From: Cucumis sativus | Lineage: Eukaryota; Streptophyta; Magnoliopsida; Cucurbitales; Cucurbitaceae | NCBI RefSeq assembly: GCF_000004075.3 | Contig: NC_026659.2 | Location: forward strand, 28,538,272 to 28,602,271 | DNA: 64,000 nucleotides | Direction of reading: 5' to 3' | Shown here: in pieces, positions 58,514 to 64,000 of the stretch | Layout: each line of letters starts with the position of its first letter | How positions within the stretch are numbered: position 1 is the stretch's first letter | The notes under the pieces: generated by a model | Database searches by the model: none | What the model saw: the letters and a program-made list of their open reading frames with translations, nothing else | Told to the model about the DNA's origin: nothing | Position numbers and translations under genes: made by a program

Positions 58514-59017
58514 GTCAAATTTGATATTTTTGACAATTTTTCTAGTGTATACTATAAAATAATTAAAAAACTAACTAATATACACCGTTTTAAAATTTTA
58601 TTGGAAGTACGATGATTAATTTTTAATATTTGAAATGAAAATCAAAATCATAACTTTTAACCTAATAATAATATCAATTTCGTAAATATTCACCTTGTAT
58701 GTTTTGTTATTATTTAACAAATTTGGATAGAAAACGAAGAATAATAAGATATTAAATTCAATAAATAAATAAATAAATATATATATATTATATAGTTTGG
58801 AGACTTAAATTGAGTATTTGAAACAACATTGGGTTAAAAGTTCTATATTTAAATTAACATGAATTTTTTCTAAAATTAATTTTTTTTAAAAAGGAAGAAA
58901 AAAAAGTCTTTAATTTTTGGTTGAAGGCAGAAATTATGGCAAGGCTTCCCTCAATTAATTTTCTTCATATTGTTCTCCAAAATATCCCAATCACAACTCC
59001 ACATCCAATCCATCTCA

Positions 59018-59130
59018 TCCACGTGGCAAAATATAGTCATCTCTCCTCTAATAAATATGAAAACTTCCTAATTAGTTGACTTTTGACTCTTTTTCTTTAT
59101 ATATATATATATAATACCATGCAACCCACT
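59018..59130 (+). promoter_or_regulatory. Promoter-like cluster: G-box, paired W-boxes, TATA run
   Basis: A perfect G-box CCACGTGG (59019-59026) is followed by two W-box cores TTGAC at 59076-59080 and 59083-59087, and then a TATATATA run near 59100-59115. A CT-rich leader-like stretch follows at about 59165-59200. The order and spacing are those of a plant plus-strand promoter, yet no recognisable gene follows. Motif matches of this length occur by chance in AT-rich DNA, so this is a candidate only. Confidence 0.35.
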
Positions 59131-60015
59131 TTGAAATGTACAAATACAAAAATACAAAAATACCATTCCTATTCTCTTCTTTCTTTCACATTCCCAAATC
59201 CCAAGTAGACAACATTTAAAAAGGAAAAAAAGAAAAAGAGAAAACAACCAAAATTGGTCTTCATTTTTCTAAATCAAACTTCAACAACTTCCAACACATA
59301 TTTCATATGTAATGGAACAAAAATAATCATTAGGTAAAAGTTGTCATTCTCTGTAAATTATTCATTTCATGTATAAAAAGAAGAAAAAAAAACTAAATGT
59401 ATTAATCTATATTCAATAAGAATCAGAACCATTTTTGGGGAATGTCATGAGCATAAAATCTCTTAATTGAAATTTGGGTAATGGACTAAAAAGTAAATGT
59501 GAAATTGACTTTTTTTTTTTTTTTGTATTAGTGAAAAAGTGGTTTTTCTTTTGAAAATAATAAAGGAAAGGAAAATGAATAATGGGAAGGTGAGGAGGGG
59601 AGAAAAGGAGTTATGGGCTATGGGGATGTGGAGTCCTCATGTTGTAATCCACCGACGCCGTTATGTGACTCTCTCTCATTTAACTTTTTCTCTAACGATT
59701 GTAACCGCCTATAACCCGTACCCAAACTCCACAATCTCTTCCCTTTACCTTCTGTAGCCCGTAAATTCGTCGGTGGTCTTTATATTCTTTTCCCTGTCGG
59801 TACCGACACTTTTATCTGTTTCTTTCCCAACCTGTTTTCCGTTTATTTTTCATGTGCTTCTCTCTCTTAATAGAATAATTTACAAATATATATATATAAC
59901 AAAAAGGCAAAATACTTACCGTAGGTATAACCGTAAAACCATGACGTGCGATTCTTTTTTCATAAACTTTATATATGTTCTTGAAATTTATATTTTATTT
60001 TTATGAGATATACCG

Positions 60016-60252
60016 AATAAAATCAAGTCAAAATTCTTTCGTCCTGAATTATTTCAGTGAAATTAAGCTCGAAAACGAATAATTAAAGGTAAAAATCTTT
60101 CATCCCGAAGCTTTTGGGGTAATGCGTGTCTGACATATATCAAATAAAATTAAGGCAAAATTCTTTCGTCCTGGATCATCTAAGTGAAATTAAGGCTCGA
60201 AATCGAATAATTAAAGGTAAAAATCTTTCATATTAGAGCTTTTGGGGTAATG
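60016..60252. repeat. Tandem duplication, period about 127 bp
   Basis: Two units, about 60016-60124 and 60143-60252, separated by 18 bp. Both contain AAATTCTTTCGTCCTG (60032 and 60159), CGAATAATTAAAGGTAAAAA and CTTTTGGGGTAATG. They differ at roughly one position in ten. Origin unknown. Confidence 0.88.
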
Positions 60253-62314
60253 TATGTATTGATATCATGTATCAAAATCTACACAATCATGTAGACCGGA
60301 GTAATTTTAGTATTTTATATTGGTACGTGAGCTTTTTTTTATTTGTTATATTTTTTTTATAGAAAAAACCCTAATAATATATGTATATATTTATTTTATA
60401 TTTGGTAAAATTTAAAATCTTGTATGGGAAAAGGGTTTGTAAAATCACATAATTTGGAAAATTATTTTATTGGGATCGTTCAAACATTAAAAAAACAATA
60501 ATAATTTTCCCTTTTATAAAATGTTGAAGAACACGAGACAATGGGTGGATCCAAAAGCATTTATTTATGTGCATAAATTTACAAGATTATAATAAATTTG
60601 ATAACAATCCATCTCCAGCATTGTTGGGTGAACTTGGACTATCTTACATTCATAATTAAACTACCCCACATTCTTTTTTTTTGGTACATTTAAATATACT
60701 TATATGCTCTTGTTATCTCCGAGTTTCGTATCTAAACTTTTAAGTTCGTATGTATTCCGATCTTAAATTTTTAAGTTTATGTGTCTACTAATAAATCTAA
60801 AAGCTTTCAAGTTTGTATTTATTTTGTGATAGACATTTTTAGTGACTTGTGTTTAAAATAGTTAATAAATTTATAAACGTTTAATTTTGAATTCAATAAA
60901 ATTTAAATTTTTTTTTGTCTAATACAACATTTGGACGTAATTGTATTTAATAGATAAATATTTTAAATATTTATTAAATACAAAACTAAATGTTCATAAA
61001 TACAATTCCATTTTTTTTTCCAAATTTGAATAGTCGTAAATGTTGCATAGTTTCAAATATGTGAGTATTGTTCAAACGAGAGTAGTTAAATTAAGACAGC
61101 GTGTTTATAATATCAACCTCGAAATCCAATGTTTCATAATTCTCCCATCTCACATATTTAGTTTGCAAAAACATGGTTAATAATAAGGAGCTTTTGCAAA
61201 AATAGCAAAAAAATCACGACAATAAGGTCACGTACGTCACTACATTTTATAAATTGTAAAAGTAGTAAATTTAAAAATCAATAATCTTATGATTATCGTA
61301 TGATATTACTAATTTTGTTATATTTGCAATATGTGAAAAAATAATGAGTTGTTTTCGTTAAATGTTATTGTCTTTTTATGTAATTTCTCTAATAATAATA
61401 CAAAAGTATTTTTTCAACAAAAGAAATAGTAAGGTACAAAAATTGAAAATTATTTATAAACTAAAAGTGACATATAATCAACTTTTCTATGGGAGCTTTT
61501 GAAAGAAAAAAAGAAAAAGGAGAGAAAGGAGTATTTGATGCTCAAAATCAAATGAAATATATGCGTCGGTGATTATGACTTATATTGTGCTTCATTTCGG
61601 GAGTAAGTTGGACTCTAAATTTAATTCTACCCTTTATTTCTTCATCAAATTAAACTATTTTGTCCATTATATATCAATAAAAGTGTATATATATATATGT
61701 ATGTATGTAATGCTGTTTTCTTATTCCTTTCAAAATATGAAATACATAATTTTATTAAAATTGGTTTAAATATAATAACAATAACCATTTTCTTTAAAAA
61801 AAAAAAAGAGTATTTCCAAATTTATAGTTGAAAAACGAGTGGATAAGAAAAATGAAAAATAAAGTAATCGTACTAGATCTACGATTCATTTAAAGTATAA
61901 AAATAAAATTTGATCATTCAAATATAACAATAACAAAAATAATATGAAGTTTTCTTGTTGGTAGATTTAAGATTTGTTTTGTTGTTTTTTTATGGGTATA
62001 AAACGAGAAAAAATTTCTTTTAAAATGAAACAATAAAGAAAGAAACGAATGTCAATTATCATTTGGTTAGATTCACTTTGGTCGTTGTTATCTTAAATAT
62101 TAATTGCTTTCTATTTAAGAGTTGTATTTTAAGGAAGAAAATGTGAACTTTACATTTAAACAACCTAAATTTATTAAATTTTCAGCCTAACTCATTGCAA
62201 TAAGGGGCCAACGGGTACGTACCCCTTCACATTATTGATTTTTGTTTTTTAATATTAATTTTGAAATGTCAGATTACGATATATACTAAATAATGTTATA
62301 ATTTAAACAAAATA

Positions 62315-62410
62315 TGATTGTAGTGTAGTGGTTGTGTCTCGACTCTTGCAACGTCTTTTAAAGATTATATTATGTACAAAAAGTAAGATTAGAAGTTTAA
62401 ATCTTCCTAC
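62315..62410 (+). mobile_element. Possible SINE head
   Basis: TAGTGTAGTGGTT (62321-62333) resembles a Pol III A-box, and AAGTTTAAATC (62393-62403) a decayed B-box, at SINE-like spacing. Weaker than the candidate in OST1 intron 4. Confidence 0.35.
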
Positions 62411-62931
62411 TCTACGTAAAATAACTGATGAAAAAGACACATTTTATTTTACTCTAATATTCATTTTCTTCTATGAAATTATCATCTTAAATTTTTTTAT
62501 AGTACAATAAGAGCATATGATTCATCTTAATTCATGTTTGGATTTTCACTATTGTTATTTAAATAAAGCACAAGAAGAACTCACGTTCTAAAAATAAAAA
62601 AAAAATCTAACTCTTGAATAGATGTCTACTATCATCAAATGTTTCAACTAACTATAAGTTGTAATTTAAATATTATGCTTCATGATGGATTAAGTATTGA
62701 AATTAATTACGCAATTGTAAATGGGAAGTCGTTATAAATTTTTAAAAAATAAAAACAATAAAACAATGGTTTACTTAATTTAAATATCTAAATTTTGCAA
62801 CCATCTAATTGCATTCATTCTTTAATAGAGAGGTCGTACGGCCATCTGATTTGGCCCTTCTGATCACGGGCCTACCAGCAGAGCACATGATGAATCAGAC
62901 GGACCACTCGAGTCCACGTAAAACAATAGGA

Positions 62932-63099
62932 CACGTGGCAGAATCATCTTATTGGTTTTTAGAAAAAACAACGGTGAGTATGAAAATATCTAATCGCAGC
63001 CTTTGGAATTAAATACCGGATTAGTAAAGTATTAAAACGGATCTGAATCTTGAAATTGCATTAAGGCTAAAATAGGTCATTAGGTGGCATAGTCACGTG
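62932..63099. promoter_or_regulatory. Two perfect G-boxes in a GC-richer island
   Basis: CACGTG occurs at 62932-62937 and 63094-63099 within a stretch (62820-63120) of higher GC than the surrounding DNA. G-boxes bind bZIP and bHLH factors in plants. The nearest possible target is a gene beyond the right edge, so function is unproven. Confidence 0.3.
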
Positions 63100-64000
63100 C
63101 ACCACTTGCGTCCCACCGTCTAGTCGACCTTAAAATATTATTTTTGTTTCTATACTTATTTTAATTTTTAATTCATTTTAAGTAAACGTTACGACATTTT
63201 ATCGTCAATGATAAATGTTATCATTGTAAGTCCGAAAACACAAAGTCACATGATTCTTATCCTTTTAATTTTTGTAACGCAATAAAAAAAACTTTGTTTT
63301 AAGTGATTAGAATTAACATTTATTGAACTGTGGCGACTACAAGTGAATAAGTTTCAAATCACGTAAACCAATGGTATTAACTTCAAAGTTCTAGATTTGA
63401 ATTATCGAAAAAAAATCACATACTAGATAGATAATGATAACTGAATGTCATTTTTTTTATCTACTATAATGTAAGAGACAATGGTTAATGTATACAACTT
63501 AAATTATTGTTATTTATAAAATTGTTTGAATGAAAATGTTGTTTAAGTTCAAGGACATGCTTCAATCAACAAAAGGACGAGACGAAAACATATCTTTTTT
63601 TTTCTAGTACAAAATAATAAGAGGATTAAGAATCTACGATCTCTAGAAAAAAAGTAATGACAATATTGTTAACATCAAGGTTGATAGTATAAATAATACG
63701 TCAATATTGAACTGCGTTCATAACATTTTGCCATAAATGAATTTATAAAAACTAAATTATTATCTAGTTTGAAAGCGTGTGAACTTCATTTGATATTCTT
63801 ATATTCACTCGAGCTTTTGGGGCTGATTTGTTACATATTATTGGAAGTGTACATAGATGAAATTGTTAATGAAGAAGTGTAAATGAAAATTAGGCTCAAC
63901 GGGGGGCATTTTGGGTATTTAGGCCGTTTTGTAAAGTAGGACTGCAGTGCAGACGATAAAAACCCATGGTCTAGGAGATGAAGTGATGGGCGGTGATTCT

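Larger units (their letters stand above)
55971..59000. other. Intergenic region after OST1
   Basis: About 55971-56500 is OST1 3'UTR/spacer. No gene found. Two short transposon relics lie at 57367-57490 and 58364-58513; the rest is AT-rich. Confidence 0.6.
59131..64000. other. Gene-poor right end of the window
   Basis: No coding gene supported. A 72-codon plus-strand frame at 59539-59757 matches nothing I recognise. Repeats lie at 60016-60252, a SINE-like relic near 62315-62410, and G-box motifs near 62932 and 63094. The last 60 bp become GC-richer and may be the 5' edge of a gene beyond the window. Confidence 0.5.

Noticed and set aside
59539-59757. 72-codon plus-strand frame after the promoter-like block
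   Set aside because: No recognisable motif; internal ATGs and composition do not favour a real protein, so it is mentioned only in the regulatory finding.
63986-64000. ATG starting a frame that runs off the right edge
   Set aside because: Only five codons are visible; not enough to call a gene.

Overview
The window is plant nuclear DNA. Its genes are split by short GT-AG introns and separated by very AT-rich spacers with small transposon relics. The encoded proteins include plant-only families (PORR, NPH3, plant synaptotagmin, plastid GET3). A LINE relic of a type I associate with cucurbit genomes, and fold-back repeats of a kind familiar from cucumber and melon, suggest Cucurbitaceae. That placement is an inference from memory, not from a search.

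Layout, left to right: the 3' end of a Pumilio gene (+, 1-326); an intronless PORR organelle RNA-splicing factor (-, 2098-3306); a ten-exon OTU deubiquitinase (-, 4979-8609) with a LINE fragment in its second intron; an eleven-exon plastid GET3B ATPase (-, 11487-15487); a two-exon mitochondrial DNL zinc-finger protein (-, 17061-18515); an intronless kinase-fold protein that has lost its catalytic residues (-, 20040-21332); a tandem trio of NATA1-like GNAT acetyltransferases (-, 25907-31882); a twelve-exon synaptotagmin of the SYT3 type (+, 34531-39373); COX16 (-, 40097-41312); a shrunken relic of a large glycosyltransferase-family gene (-, 42649-47184); a four-exon NPH3/BTB protein (-, 48519-51414); and OST1/ribophorin I (+, 52651-55970). 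The last 8 kb holds no gene I can support, only repeats and promoter-like motifs.

The exon chains of OTU, GET3B, DNL, SYT, COX16, NPH3 and OST1 were assembled by hand. Each keeps one open frame, sums to a multiple of three, and gives a protein of about the length I recall for its family. The genes are an unlinked mix of housekeeping functions: organelle RNA splicing, respiratory assembly, tail-anchored protein handling, N-glycosylation and membrane contact sites. There is no operon-like logic.

I did not find a convincing new biological system. The best second-look items are the glycosyltransferase relic that keeps an open frame across a missing catalytic core, the conserved-looking pseudokinase, the acetyltransferase array with decay of the acetyl-CoA motif in one copy, the tandem repeat filling SYT intron 1, and an orphan promoter-like block near 59.0 kb.
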